A stretch of DNA of 20,667 bases from Armatimonadaceae bacterium. GTDB lineage: Bacteria; Armatimonadota; Armatimonadia; Armatimonadales; Armatimonadaceae. Both the position numbers and the translations under genes were made by a program. The stretch is from positions 1 to 20,667 of the forward strand of contig JAUJNC010000084.1 in the NCBI GenBank assembly GCA_030446525.1, in the 5' to 3' direction. Positions 9,307 through 17,372 of this stretch are shown piece by piece (position 1 is the first letter of the stretch; each line of letters begins with the position of its first letter). Below the pieces are notes generated by a model. It saw nothing but the letters and a program-made list of their open reading frames with translations, was not told the origin of the DNA and did not search any database.

Positions 9307-9545
9307 TTAAGTTGAATCGTTATGAATCTGCGGGTACAGTCGGCGCGATTCGATTCGGGCATCGGCCGTGCTGAACTGCCAGCGCACCACAGCCGCCGCG
9401 CCGTTGCGCGCCTGTTCCCAGGCGGCGACGTCCCGTCCCGGCGTCCCCTTGTCAGGAGTTATCTGGGTATGCGTGTCCCGTCTCCTCAACGCTGCAAAAC
9501 CGCTAAACTACAGTTATCTCTGTAGGTATCGGAATCCCGTTCGTA
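9307..9545 (-). pseudogene. IS630-family transposase, C-terminal remnant
   Basis: Reading from about 9545 downward: NCSLAVLQR, then after a frame change TPDKGTPGRDVAAWEQARNG and VVRWQFSTADARIESRRLYP, stop at 9307. This matches the C-terminus of IS630-type transposases, where the ELSVLSRQCLDRRIP region is followed by REVAAWEERRN and a W-FTTADARIKLKRLYP ending. Only the last 70 or so residues remain; the DDE catalytic core is absent. The remnant begins right at the glycosidase stop, so the element's loss may have trimmed the 3' flank of that gene. It is certainly non-functional. Confidence 0.75.
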
Positions 9546-9547
9546 GC

Positions 9548-12139
9548 TCATGGCTTTCCTTCTATCAGATCGCTCTCTTTGATCAGGAGGCTCCCTCCTG
9601 CGGGAAGCCGGAAGGTACGTCGTTCGGTACGGCCGTCGCTTCCGTACCACTCTATAGCGACGCCGCCGGGCGTGACACGCACGGCAAGCGGCTTCCCACG
9701 CCAGTCGATGCGCCGCACCTCGGCCCAGGGCAGTGCGCGCGGCAGACGCGGAGTGATGCACAGCCCGTCCGGAGTCGCCTTGGCGCCGATGACACCGTAG
9801 AGCAGGAAGCAGGGCACCATGCCGCTCTCCGGGAAGGGGTAATCGACGCCCACCTGGCCGGCGTCCTCCTGTTGCGGCTTCTCGCCGGTATAAAGCGGCG
9901 CGCCGCCGCAGAGCCGGTCGGGCAGGCGCCAGCGTCCCAGGATCGCTTCCCAGCGCTTCCAGGCATTCTCTGGCCCGAAATAGCGCAGACGCACCATCAG
10001 GTCGAAAAAGGAGATGTAGAGGATCGCGCCGCCGTCCTGGCACTGCTGCTCGTAGGGCGTCCCTTTCCACCAGGAGACCCACCAGGGCGGTATCGAGCTG
10101 TCCCGGCCCTCGGCGGCCGCGTTCTCGCCCCACATGGGGTTGTGGATCGTGCTCGCGCGCGGGGCGAAGACGAAGCGGGTGTAGGTGTCCGCCTTGCCCG
10201 AGGAGGTCGGCTCGCTCTCCATCCAGCGGTAGATGCGCCGCGCCTTCTCGGCGTCGCCGAGGCCGTAGTAAAGCGCTTCGATATTGACGAAGGTGAAGCC
10301 GTAGTCGTGGCGCTTGCCGTCCACGTCCACGCAGCCGATATAACGGCCCTTCGCTTCGTCCCAGAAGACGGTGTCATAGCGCTCCTGGCTTTGCGGCGCA
10401 GGGCCGCATAGTCTGCTTCCGGCCTGCTGCCCAGTGCGAACTCGATCTCCTCCATCGCCTTCAGCGAGGCGTAGAAGACGGCATTGGCGTAGGCATCCAG
10501 ATGGCGAAAGGCGAGGATGTCCCAGTAGTTATTGCTCTGGTCCTTGTGCCGCCCTGGACATCCTGCTATTGGTGACGATCAGGCCCTCCTCGCCGCGCAA
10601 CTCTTTCAACTGGTAGCGCATGGCCTGGCGCAGGCGGTCGGCCTGCCGGCGCAGGAAGTCGGTATCGCCGGTCCAGAGCCAGTAGCGCCAGCAGGCGAGG
10701 ATGAAGCGCGCGTTGGTGTCGGCGTGGCGGGTATCGGTATCTGGTTTGGGCCGCAGGGGCCAGCCGATATCCTGGCGCCAGGTATGGACAAAGCCCGCGG
10801 CGGTAATGGGATAGCTTTCAGACGCGCATCTCGCCTTCGCGGGCGGGGCCATCATACCAGCAGCGCACCAGGGCCATCCACTCGAACCAGGCGGCGGGCA
10901 GCGCGGGACTGGGATAGGTGAAGGCGCGCTCCACCAGAAGCGGTTGGCGTCCTCGGTCAGCCGGGTATCGGGAAAGTCGAAGCGCGGGAAATCGGCGGGC
11001 ACGGAATCCTCGCGCGGCAGGGCCCAAAGCCGCCAGCGCGAGCGCAGAAGGCCACCACTGTCGGTCTGCTGCGCCATGTCAAAGCGCAGCGACATCTCGT
11101 CGTTGGTCATCTCCCAGTGCAGGTGGAGCCGGTCGCCTTCGATCCGCAGGTCGGCGGTCCCGGTACCCTCCATCTCGATCCAGCGGCAGCCATCAAAGTG
11201 CAGGCCGCCGTGATCGCGCCGCTTGAGCTGCTGCGCCGGCATGTAGCGCTGGTTATTGCTGAAGAAGCGGCCGAAGACCACGCCGGCCCTGGGCGTGCAG
11301 TCATAGCCGGCCTTGGTCCAGGTAGTGCGCCAGCGCCATGGCAGGGCGTCCTTCGGGTGCGGGGCTGCGAGCGGGGCGGATGCCCGCAGTTCCGTTTCCA
11401 CCACGAGCGCCGGTCCTTCCAGGGCGAAATGGATCGTGCCCGCGCCCGCCTCGCGGCGCGCGGACGCAGCGCCCGTGCTCCCTGGATGGGCTTGCCGTCT
11501 TTCAGGGCTTGGCCCTCCTTGTAGACGCCGTCCGAGAGGAGCCACCAGCCGATATCCCCGACAGGGTCGGAGACCTCGATGCGGTACTCGCCCCGCGCCC
11601 TGTGGGGACCTCGGCCGAAGCTCCTGCCAATCGTTGTCGACGACATTCGTGAGCCGCCGTTCCACCAAGAGCGTCTCCCCGCGGAAAAGCCGCAGGGTCG
11701 CGCCGGAGGTCTTTGAGTGCCAGGTCGGCAGCCGCACCGAGGCGGCGTCGAAGACCACTCCCTCGGGAATCCGGAAGGTCTGCGCCAGCAACTGACCGGG
11801 TAGGAGCTTGTCCGGCTCCATCTGATTTCCTCGACCGGTGATTGTGATTGCCTCGGGCTGCCAGACTCGAAGCGGCCCGATGGCCGCCAGATCCCGCCGC
11901 CAGTGACGCGCGTCGCCTCCGTCGCCTCCCAGTTTTCGGGGCGCAGGTCCCGGGCGAACTCCCTATCGCCCATCCGTCCCGCCCCCAGGGGGTCGACACG
12001 CAGGCGGGTAATTGCACTATCCCGCAGCACCAGATCAAAGAAGGGGGTTCTGCAGACGAACCTCAGGGTAGTCCACCGGAGAGGGCACCCGCTTGGGCGG
12101 ATTCCCTCCTACTGCCAGAACCAGCGCTAGAGTCACCAT
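9548..12139 (-). pseudogene. Six-hairpin glycosidase-like protein, multiply frameshifted
   Basis: An 860-codon gene in at least eight frame segments. From ATG 12139 it reads MVTLALVLAVGGNPPKRVPS, a possible signal peptide. An N-terminal beta-rich module (FRIPEGVVFDAASVRLPTWH) and a middle region (FGRFFSNNQRYMPAQQL) follow, then an (alpha/alpha)6-type catalytic domain (RHADTNARFILACWRYWLWT, NNYWDILAFRHLDAYANAVF, FTFVNIEALYYGLGDAEKAR). A C-terminal beta domain includes DYPFPESGMVPCFLLYG and ITPRLP. This order is typical of GH78/GH95/GH65-like secreted glycosidases; I cannot choose the family. Shifts lie near 12055, 11860, 11592, 11480, 10940, 10823, 10570, 10545 and 10395, usually one C/G. The stop is TGA at 9548. 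The exact start is uncertain because the upstream H-X9-DG remnant is in the same frame. Confidence 0.75.
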
Positions 12140-12455
12140 AATTAAGACGCTCACAAAATTGTCAAGAGCTCTCACGTCCTTCACGGCAGATGTCTTCATA
12201 TGCTTGACATGACCATCGACAAAAGTGACGTTCTGCCCGCCGAAGTGGCGTGGGAACGCATTCTCACCATACGGCCCGATCAGGACTTCACCGTACGGTT
12301 CCTGTCTGACCGTGACGGCGGCCCCAGCCGGGGACCCAATGCATATACCAGGTATTGCCGCTTTCTAACAGCAGGATGGTTTCCGCGGGATGGCCGAACT
12401 TCGCGCCGATGATGGGGAACGGCAGCCCTGTGGTGGTGTTTATGTTTTCGAAACG
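12140..12455 (-). pseudogene. DUF1559 prepilin-type H-X9-DG protein, C-terminal remnant
   Basis: Reading downward: RFENINTTTGLPFPIIGAKF, GHPAETILLLESGNTWYMHW, and after a shift near 12292 GPYGENAFPRHFGGQNVTFV then DGHVKHMK. His followed by nine residues and Asp-Gly is the H-X9-DG signature of DUF1559 pseudopilin-like proteins, which are abundant in Planctomycetota, Armatimonadota and Lentisphaerota. The N-terminal prepilin helix and most of the protein are missing; an IS3-family remnant sits directly upstream. The frame then runs without a stop into the leader of the glycosidase gene, an unusual junction suggesting a deletion. Confidence 0.75.
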
Positions 12456-12476
12456 TCCAGCCCTACAGTACCGTTC

Positions 12477-12717
12477 CTACTTCCTCTTCCAGCGGTAGAA
12501 CTCGGTGATGCCGAACTTGCGTGGTCACACTCGTGTGACCGGGCAGGTGTCCCACAACACTGGCGCCGGCTTCCACGGCGCGCAGAATCGTGAGGATCTG
12601 CTCTTCCGTAAAGGTCTTCTTGGGCACGGCTTGGTCCTTTCAAGGTGGCCATCTGCTTCTTCTGACAAACGGCCGGTTAAAACCTTCCGCCGCGTCCAGA
12701 AAAACGGGCTTGGGTCA
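12477..12717 (-). mobile_element. IS3-family remnant A: left inverted repeat plus start of orfA
   Basis: The outer end at 12717 reads inward TGACCCAAGCCCGTTTTTCT, an IS3-type terminal repeat. OrfA begins at GTG 12627: VPKKTFTEEQILTILRAVEA then GASV, the helix-turn-helix start of IS3 OrfA. After a frame change it ends KFGITEFYRWKRK at TAG 12477. Everything beyond the first 50 codons of orfA is missing, so the copy is dead. Its outer end abuts the truncated sialidase-like gene; its inner broken end abuts the DUF1559 remnant. Confidence 0.75.
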
Positions 12718-12938
12718 TAAGGAACGGGACCAAGGCACCTCCTGGAGTTGATCGCGGGCGGCAAGCTCGGCGCGGTGGTGGTCGGCGCCGCTCCCGCCAC
12801 GGAAGCGCGAATAGACGAGCATCCAGCGTCCGTCGCGCAGCCGCAGGAAGTCCCCCTCGCCGTTGCGCGTGTTGCCTGGCCCCGGCTCCAGCCGGAGCGT
12901 CTTTTCCAGAGCGTTAATGGTCGCCTCGTCGAGGGCAT
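12717..12938 (-). pseudogene. Sialidase/BNR-family N-terminal fragment, truncated by IS3
   Basis: ATG 12938 has AAGGAGG six bases upstream. After restoring one C just behind the start it reads MPLDEATINALEKTLRLEPG, then PGNTRNGEGDFLRLRDGRWM, LVYSRFRGGSGADHHRAELA and ARDQ. The LEPGPGN-RN-EGDF-LKDGR--FVYSRFTGG pattern is the start of exo-alpha-sialidase/BNR-repeat enzymes. Coding homology ends at the IS3 outer end near 12717, leaving about 70 residues and none of the Asp-box repeats. Without the correction the frame can only be entered from a distant TTG. Confidence 0.65.
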
Positions 12939-13575
12939 GGGTACCCTCCTTGCGCCGCCGCGCTCGGGCCACCGCCAAGGCAGTGGGTTGGGAGGCAGGG
13001 CCGAGAAACGGGGGCGGTAACCTTCGGGTTCACGCAAAGTTGTTCGTTACGGCGGAGTATTCCTTCGTTTTGTGGGACACGGCGAAATCGTGGGTCCATG
13101 TGCCATGAAACGGCCGTTTATTGGAACACGTCTGGCCGGGTTATCCGAAGCAATCCCTGCCCTCCGATTCGGATAAGGGCGCTTTAGACAAGCGTTGCGA
13201 TTTCCTTAACGATCCCTGGTCGCGCCAACGGGCCGCCGAGGCAGGCGCTGACGCCTTCGCCGAGAAGGGCCTGGGATGGGCCGTCCTGATCGGCCAGATA
13301 CGCAAAAGCATCACCCTGCGCCGGCAGGACGGCACCAGGGCCGGGTAACGGCAGGCGATGGCCGAGGCCCTGGCTCCCCACCGCGCCCTCGCCCCGGTGC
13401 CCCTGACTTTCGTGAGCGGTTCTCCTATCCATGGCGAGCGGATCGGGCTGCCTTTTCTCCCGTCCCAAAGCCTCTCCAGCGCCCGATGCCGCGCCGATGC
13501 ATCCCCGCTATACTCATTACGACAGACCGGCGTTGACCCCGTCCAACGAACGCCGGCATGAAAGAGGATAGCACC
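12939..13575. other. Region without an assignable gene
   Basis: This is the leader of the sialidase fragment (- strand) followed by about 500 bases in which I recognise nothing. An open frame at 13121-13348 (+) encodes LGWAVLIGQIRKSITLRRQD at its end, and a second frame at 13358-13561 follows, but neither has a convincing ribosome site or family resemblance. They could be pieces of one decayed gene. TATACT at 13509-13514 might be a -10 box for the NxxGxxAF gene, though no good -35 box accompanies it. Confidence 0.4.
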
Positions 13576-13817
13576 GTGAAGTTCGGCAAACTCGCTCCGT
13601 TTCTGGCGCTGGGCGCCGCGCTCAGCCCGCTCGGCCCGCCCGCCAAGGCCGACTACCACTACGCCGTGATCGCCAGCACCCCCGGCCCCGGCACGTTCTC
13701 GTTGTTCAAGAGCCTGAGTTACCCCTCCCTCAACGACGCCGGCACGGTGGCCTTCCGGGCCACCAGTGTGCTGGGCGGGCAGGCCATCCTCGCCGGCGAT
13801 GGCACGAGCCAGTTCAT

Positions 13818-14381
13818 TCTCATTTGGGTTGGATACCCCGAAGCTTGCTTCGTTTCCGCTTTTGGTGCTATCGTGGAGCATGAGCACCTACCTCTACAAG
13901 AGCCACAACGTCTCGGTCTTGCTCTACCATGCCGTTTGCCCCGCCAAATACCGCCGCGCCGTGTTCACCGAGCAAGTCGACGCCGTTCTGACACAGGTCT
14001 GCTTGGACATCGCCAAGCGCTATGAGATCGTCTTCCTCGAGATCGGCACCGATCAGGACCACGTGCATTTCCTGCTGCAGTCGGTGCCCACCTAGAGCCC
14101 GACAAAGATCGTTCAGACGATCAAGAGCATCACCGCCCGCGAGATCTTTGGGCGCGTGCCGTGCGTCAAAGCCCAGCTCTGGGGCGGGGCTTTCTGGTCG
14201 AGCGGCTATTCCATTGACACGGTGGGTCGTCATGGCAGTGAGGACGTGATCCGCCACTATGTCCAGAGCCAGGGAGCCGGGCGCGATTACCACAAGCTGC
14301 ACGAGCAGCAGTTGGAACTGTTTTGACCAGAAAGCTGCCTGCCCCCTCTGATACCCCGCAGCTTGCTGCGGCGTAGTTCAT
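13818..14381 (+). mobile_element. IS200/IS605-family element inserted in the NxxGxxAF gene
   Basis: The 564-base element carries a Y1 transposase and subterminal hairpins at both ends. The left one is CGAAGC-TT-GCTTCG (13839-13852), the right one CCGCAGC-TT-GCTGCGG (14356-14371), each preceded by GATACCCCG. The pentanucleotide TTCAT occurs at 13813-13817 and again at 14377-14381. This fits the family's mode of insertion next to a short fixed target without making a target duplication. No tnpB is present, as in IS200-type members. Confidence 0.88.
13880..14326 (+). pseudogene. tnpA: IS200-type TnpA transposase with an internal amber codon
   Basis: From ATG 13880: MSTYLYKSHNVSVLLYHAVC, PAKYRRAVFT, then the HUH motif HVH (residues 61-63) in DQDHVHFLLQSVP. 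Codon 72 is TAG (14093-14095). The frame continues SPTKIVQTIKSITAREIFGR, LWGGAFWSSGYSIDTVGRHG, and IRHYVQSQG with the catalytic Tyr at 127, to TGA 14326. Relatives have Tyr where the TAG is, so a single TAC/TAT to TAG change explains it. The TAG separates the HUH motif from the nucleophile Tyr, so the truncated product should be inactive. Confidence 0.88.
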
Positions 14382-14948
14382 CAACATCGCCGACACCACC
14401 GGCTCTTTCAGCGACTTCGGAACCACCGTCTCGATCAACAACAGCGGGGCGGTAGCCTTCCGGGCGGCCTTGGACAATGGGAGCGCCGGCATCTTCGGGG
14501 TGGGCACGCCGCAGTTCCAGCACGCCACGGGCCTCTTTGACAAACTCTCGGACCCCTGCGTTAACGACGCCGGCACGGTCAGCTTTGCCCAGGTCAAGGG
14601 AAGAGTGGGAACGATCATCAAGTTCCAACTGAGCCCGCAAAGCGTCACCGACACCACCGGCGCCTTCAAGCGCTTGGGGGCGCCCGCCATCAACGACGCG
14701 GGGGCCGTGGCCTTTTTCGCCACCCGGGATGCGGGCGGCAGCGGCGTCTACCGCAGTGACGGCGCCGCCGCCTCGCTCACCACGATGGTCGACACCGACC
14801 ACCCGTTCTTCGAGCGCTTCTTCAGCCGCTCGCTCAACGACGCGGGCGTGGTGGCCTTGCGGGTCACTGCCCAGGGAAAGGACTTCACGCTGGCCTCTGC
14901 GGCCGAGGATGCACCAGCGGTACTGACGTGGGAAGGCGAGGAGATACG

Positions 14949-15590
14949 ATGAAAAACGACGCCCAGAGGACAGCGCAAAACGGCGTGCCGGCAAGCCCGG
15001 ACTCGTTTGTTCCCGGGGTGGTGACAGGGGCGCTGCTGTCCCACCGCCCGCTCACCCGCGAGGAAGCCTCCTTGCTCCACGAGGAACTCAAGACCACGCC
15101 GAACATCTTTGGCTACACGGTGCAAGAGCTGATGCGCTTTTCTGACGTGCTCGTGACCGAGGTGGAGGGGAGCTTGGCAGGCGCGTGCATCAGCAAGGAC
15201 CTGGCGTTCGGCTGGACCGACATCGCGATGCTGTACGTGCTGCCCGCCTTCCGCGGCCGGGGCATCGGCCGGGAGCTGTACACGGCCGCGTGGGATCGCG
15301 CGGCACAGCGGGACCGGCACATCCTCACCCTGAGCCGCAGCCCCGAGGTGATTCATCTGATGGAGCGCGCCGGGATGGCGCTCTCGCGCTCGGTGTGGAA
15401 GGCGCCGCTCGCCTTGCACCTGCACATGAACCGGCACATGTGCAGCCTCTACCGCATCCAGGAGATGCGCAGGAAGGCCAAGCTCTGGGAAGGCACTTCT
15501 TCTCGGCTCCTGATGGGAACTCGGCGAGCTAGCAGGAGCCGTCGTGGAGCGAGCCCGAGCGGGGACGGCGTTAGCCAGGAGAGACCATGA
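14949..15590 (+). CDS. GNAT-family N-acetyltransferase
   Basis: A 213-residue protein whose ATG 14949 overlaps the preceding stop (ATGA), with AGGAG five bases upstream. GNAT features run from SHRPLTREEASLLHEELK through DVLVTEVEGSLAGACISKDL and IAMLYVLPAFRGRGIGRELY, where the acetyl-CoA loop is R-G-R-G-I-G, to HLMERAGMALSRSVWK. The last 25 residues are Arg/Ser-rich and may be the product of a late frame change or genuine disorder. The substrate is unknown. It was probably co-transcribed with the repeat protein and the SnoaL-like fragment. Confidence 0.82.
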   Translation: MKNDAQRTAQNGVPASPDSFVPGVVTGALLSHRPLTREEASLLHEELKTTPNIFGYTVQELMRFSDVLVTEVEGSLAGACISKDLAFGWTDIAMLYVLPAFRGRGIGRELYTAAWDRAAQRDRHILTLSRSPEVIHLMERAGMALSRSVWKAPLALHLHMNRHMCSLYRIQEMRRKAKLWEGTSSRLLMGTRRASRSRRGASPSGDGVSQERP

Positions 15591-15673
15591 ACGCAAGGGA
15601 GTCACAGATCCAGGAGATCGTCGATCGCGGAACGCGCGCGTGGGATGCCATGGATTAGGCAACCCTCGTATCC
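15587..15673 (+). pseudogene. SnoaL-like (NTF2-fold) N-terminal fragment cut by IS3
   Basis: ATG 15587 overlaps the GNAT stop and encodes MNARESQIQEIVDRGTRAWD then AMD, TAG (15656-15658), ATLVS. The ALVDRETRAWDTQD-like opening is typical of small SnoaL-like/DUF4440 proteins. The reading continues in frame across the TAG up to the IS3 terminal repeat at 15674, where homology ends. Only about 28 codons remain of a normal 120-150. Confidence 0.5.
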
Positions 15674-16250
15674 TGACTTTTGCCCCGTTTTTTGATCCAG
15701 GGGCAAAGTTAGTCAGAAGCTCGTTGACCTGCACCCGTTCTCTGGACATGGGGATCGTTAGTCGGTGCCAGTCTGACCCGCACCCGGAATTAGGTCCAGC
15801 ACCTACGTCGCAAACGAGAGCTTGCCGCCTCTGGCGGATCCCAAGCAGCAGCAAACTCGGCGGGCGTCTTAGCGCCAAGGGACTGTGTGGCCTTTCGTTA
15901 TTGTACTCCTTTCGCCACGCTTCCAGAGTGGCTTGCACCTCCTCAAGAGTCTGGAACCAGTGCGTGTTCAAGCACTCCTGTCGAAGCCGCCCATGGAAGG
16001 ACTCGATGAAGGGATTGTCGGGGTCCCATGCCTGGGACCGGGTCGGCTTGCCCGGCGGCGAAAAGCAGATATTCACCCCGCGCCGGTACGCCCAGGCGTC
16101 CAACGCCTTCCCGGAAAACCCCGCACCGTTATCTACGTAGATGGCCTTGGGCAACCCATAAACAGCTGCTGTCTGGTAGGCAGCTTTTCCGTTCTCGTCC
16201 AGGACGAAGGCGGCGCGCCGTCCGCAGCCACCCGTTGTTAGACGGCACGT
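15674..16250 (-). mobile_element. IS3-family remnant B: end of orfB plus right inverted repeat
   Basis: Reading downward from about 16250: FVLDENGKAAYQTAAVYGLP, KAIYVDNGAGFSGKALDAWA, then GKPT, RSQAWDP, DNPFIESFHGRLRQECLNTH, WFQTLEEVQATLEAWRKEYN, NERPHS. After one lost base LGAKTPAEFAAAWDPPEAAS ends at TAA 15790. This is the integrase-core C-terminus, with the second Asp (YVDNG) and the Glu (FIESF) of the DDE triad. The first Asp and the whole 5' half are missing. The outer end at 15674 reads inward TGACTTTTGCCCCGTTTTTT, closely resembling the end of remnant A. A stem ACTTTTGCCCC with GGGGCAAAGT lies just inside. Confidence 0.8.
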
Positions 16251-16259
16251 CGCGCATCC

Positions 16260-17279
16260 TCAACTGCTCAACCCCATAGCCGCAACTGCTGAGGTTGCTT
16301 CCGCCATCAGCCGCCCGATGATCTGTTTTACAGGGATAACGTCGTGTACCAGCCCCACCCCTTGACCCGGCAGGAACGGGAGCTCGTCAATCTGCCCTTC
16401 CGTTTCTGGCGTGGGTACGAAACTCGTGAATCGATGCAAGGGGACTGTTTCCCCTGCCAGACGCATGATACCGATGATCGGCTGTGATTCCAGCTCCTTG
16501 GGCGCACTGTCTTCGCGGCCGGCGAACTGATGAGCCAGCCCGACATCCAGGACGCGCATCGGGTTGAAGTGCGGCATGTCGGGGCCATAGACAGAAGAAA
16601 GGCGGGTTTCCGTTCCGGTAGCCTCGACCACGCGTCTTTTGTATTCTGCGTGGGCAAAGGCTTCCTCGCTGGCGACGAATCGGGTACCGATCGATACGCC
16701 CTCGGCGCCAAGCACAAGAGCCGCCGCGAGCTGGCGGCCGGTGGCGATACCACCAGCCGCCAACACCGGCGTTGAAGCCACCGCCGCAACGATGGAAGGC
16801 ACGAGGACGAACGTGGGTAGCGAGCCGTAGTTGTGACCTCCCGCTTCGCTGCCTTGGGCGATGATCAGATCGGTGCCCGAATCAACGGCCCTCTTGGCGG
16901 CCTCGACTGTGCCCACCTGCTCCCAGACCTTGATGCCTGCCTCGTGCAGCGCACGCACGAACTCAGTGGGCGGATGCCCCCAGTGGAACGACACGACAGA
17001 CACGTCCTCCTCGATGCATGCCCGGATCTGCGCTTCCTTGGCAAGAAACGTGATGAAGTTTACGTTGAGGGGACCCTTTGTCGCGCCCTTGACGGCTCTG
17101 ATGAGACCGCGCACGGCCTGTGCAGGCAGCGGACCGACGGCGAGCGAACCGAGTGCTCCCGCCTCGCACACGGCTATTGCAAGGCCTGGAGACGTTCCGA
17201 CAAATGCCATCGGCGCTAGCGCGATCGGGTGCTCAACTCCGTATTCCCGGGTGAATCGTGTCTGGATTGGGTTTTCCAT
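16260..17279 (-). CDS. Nitronate monooxygenase (2-nitropropane dioxygenase family)
   Basis: FMN-dependent TIM-barrel enzyme of 339 residues that oxidises alkyl nitronates. It shows the opening HPIALAPMAFVGTSPGLAIA, NVNFI near residue 73, VSFHWGHP, the flavin-phosphate motif QGSEAGGHN at 142-150, and LAAGGIATGRQLAAAL plus SIGTRF at 173-201. ATG 17279 has AAGGAA five bases upstream, and homology begins here; an in-frame ATG at 17342 lacks a ribosome site. The stop abuts the broken end of IS3 remnant B. Base composition is visibly less GC-rich than the housekeeping operon, which may indicate later acquisition. Confidence 0.9.
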   Translation of the reverse strand: MENPIQTRFTREYGVEHPIALAPMAFVGTSPGLAIAVCEAGALGSLAVGPLPAQAVRGLIRAVKGATKGPLNVNFITFLAKEAQIRACIEEDVSVVSFHWGHPPTEFVRALHEAGIKVWEQVGTVEAAKRAVDSGTDLIIAQGSEAGGHNYGSLPTFVLVPSIVAAVASTPVLAAGGIATGRQLAAALVLGAEGVSIGTRFVASEEAFAHAEYKRRVVEATGTETRLSSVYGPDMPHFNPMRVLDVGLAHQFAGREDSAPKELESQPIIGIMRLAGETVPLHRFTSFVPTPETEGQIDELPFLPGQGVGLVHDVIPVKQIIGRLMAEATSAVAAMGLSS

Positions 17280-17339
17280 AATGTTCCTTGGTTGAACGTC
17301 TAGTCCGTGCCGATTAACGATCGTTTTTTGGGACAAAGA

Positions 17340-17356
17340 CACGTGTGCTTCACGTG
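17340..17356. terminator. CACGTG-TGCTT-CACGTG hairpin
   Basis: A six-base perfect stem lies between the DnaB-like gene and the nitronate monooxygenase gene. No T run follows it on the minus strand until CCAAAAAACG, so termination would be weak. Each arm is itself a palindrome and could equally be a protein-binding site. Confidence 0.3.
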
Positions 17357-17372
17357 CAAGGAAGAGAACGGG

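Larger units (their letters stand above)
13576..14952 (+). pseudogene. Secreted NxxGxxAF tandem-repeat protein, split by an IS200/IS605 element
   Basis: GTG 13576 has AGAGGA seven bases upstream and encodes a Sec signal peptide (KFGKLAPFLALGAALSPL, cleavage probably after AKA). Then come tandem repeats with the motif N-D-A-G-x-V-A-F: SLNDAGTVAFRA, SINNSGAVAFRA, CVNDAGTVSFAQ, AINDAGAVAFFA and SLNDAGVVALRV. These are the choice-of-anchor NxxGxxAF repeats found in extracellular beta-propeller-like proteins of unknown function. The gene is interrupted after ...GTSQF by the element at 13818-14381. Joining 13817 to 14382 restores one continuous frame of about 270 residues (QFINIADTTGSF across the join). 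An ATG at 13558 is less likely as the start. The stop overlaps the next gene (ATGA). Confidence 0.85.

Noticed and set aside
12200..12412. A plus-strand 70-aa open frame starting MLDMTIDKSD.
   Set aside because: The minus strand here encodes the clear H-X9-DG remnant, so this frame is its shadow.
12547..13081. An 11-base inverted match, GTGTCCCACAA near 12548 and TTGTGGGACAC near 13072.
   Set aside because: It is short and isolated, and one arm lies inside the IS3 orfA remnant; it is plausibly chance.
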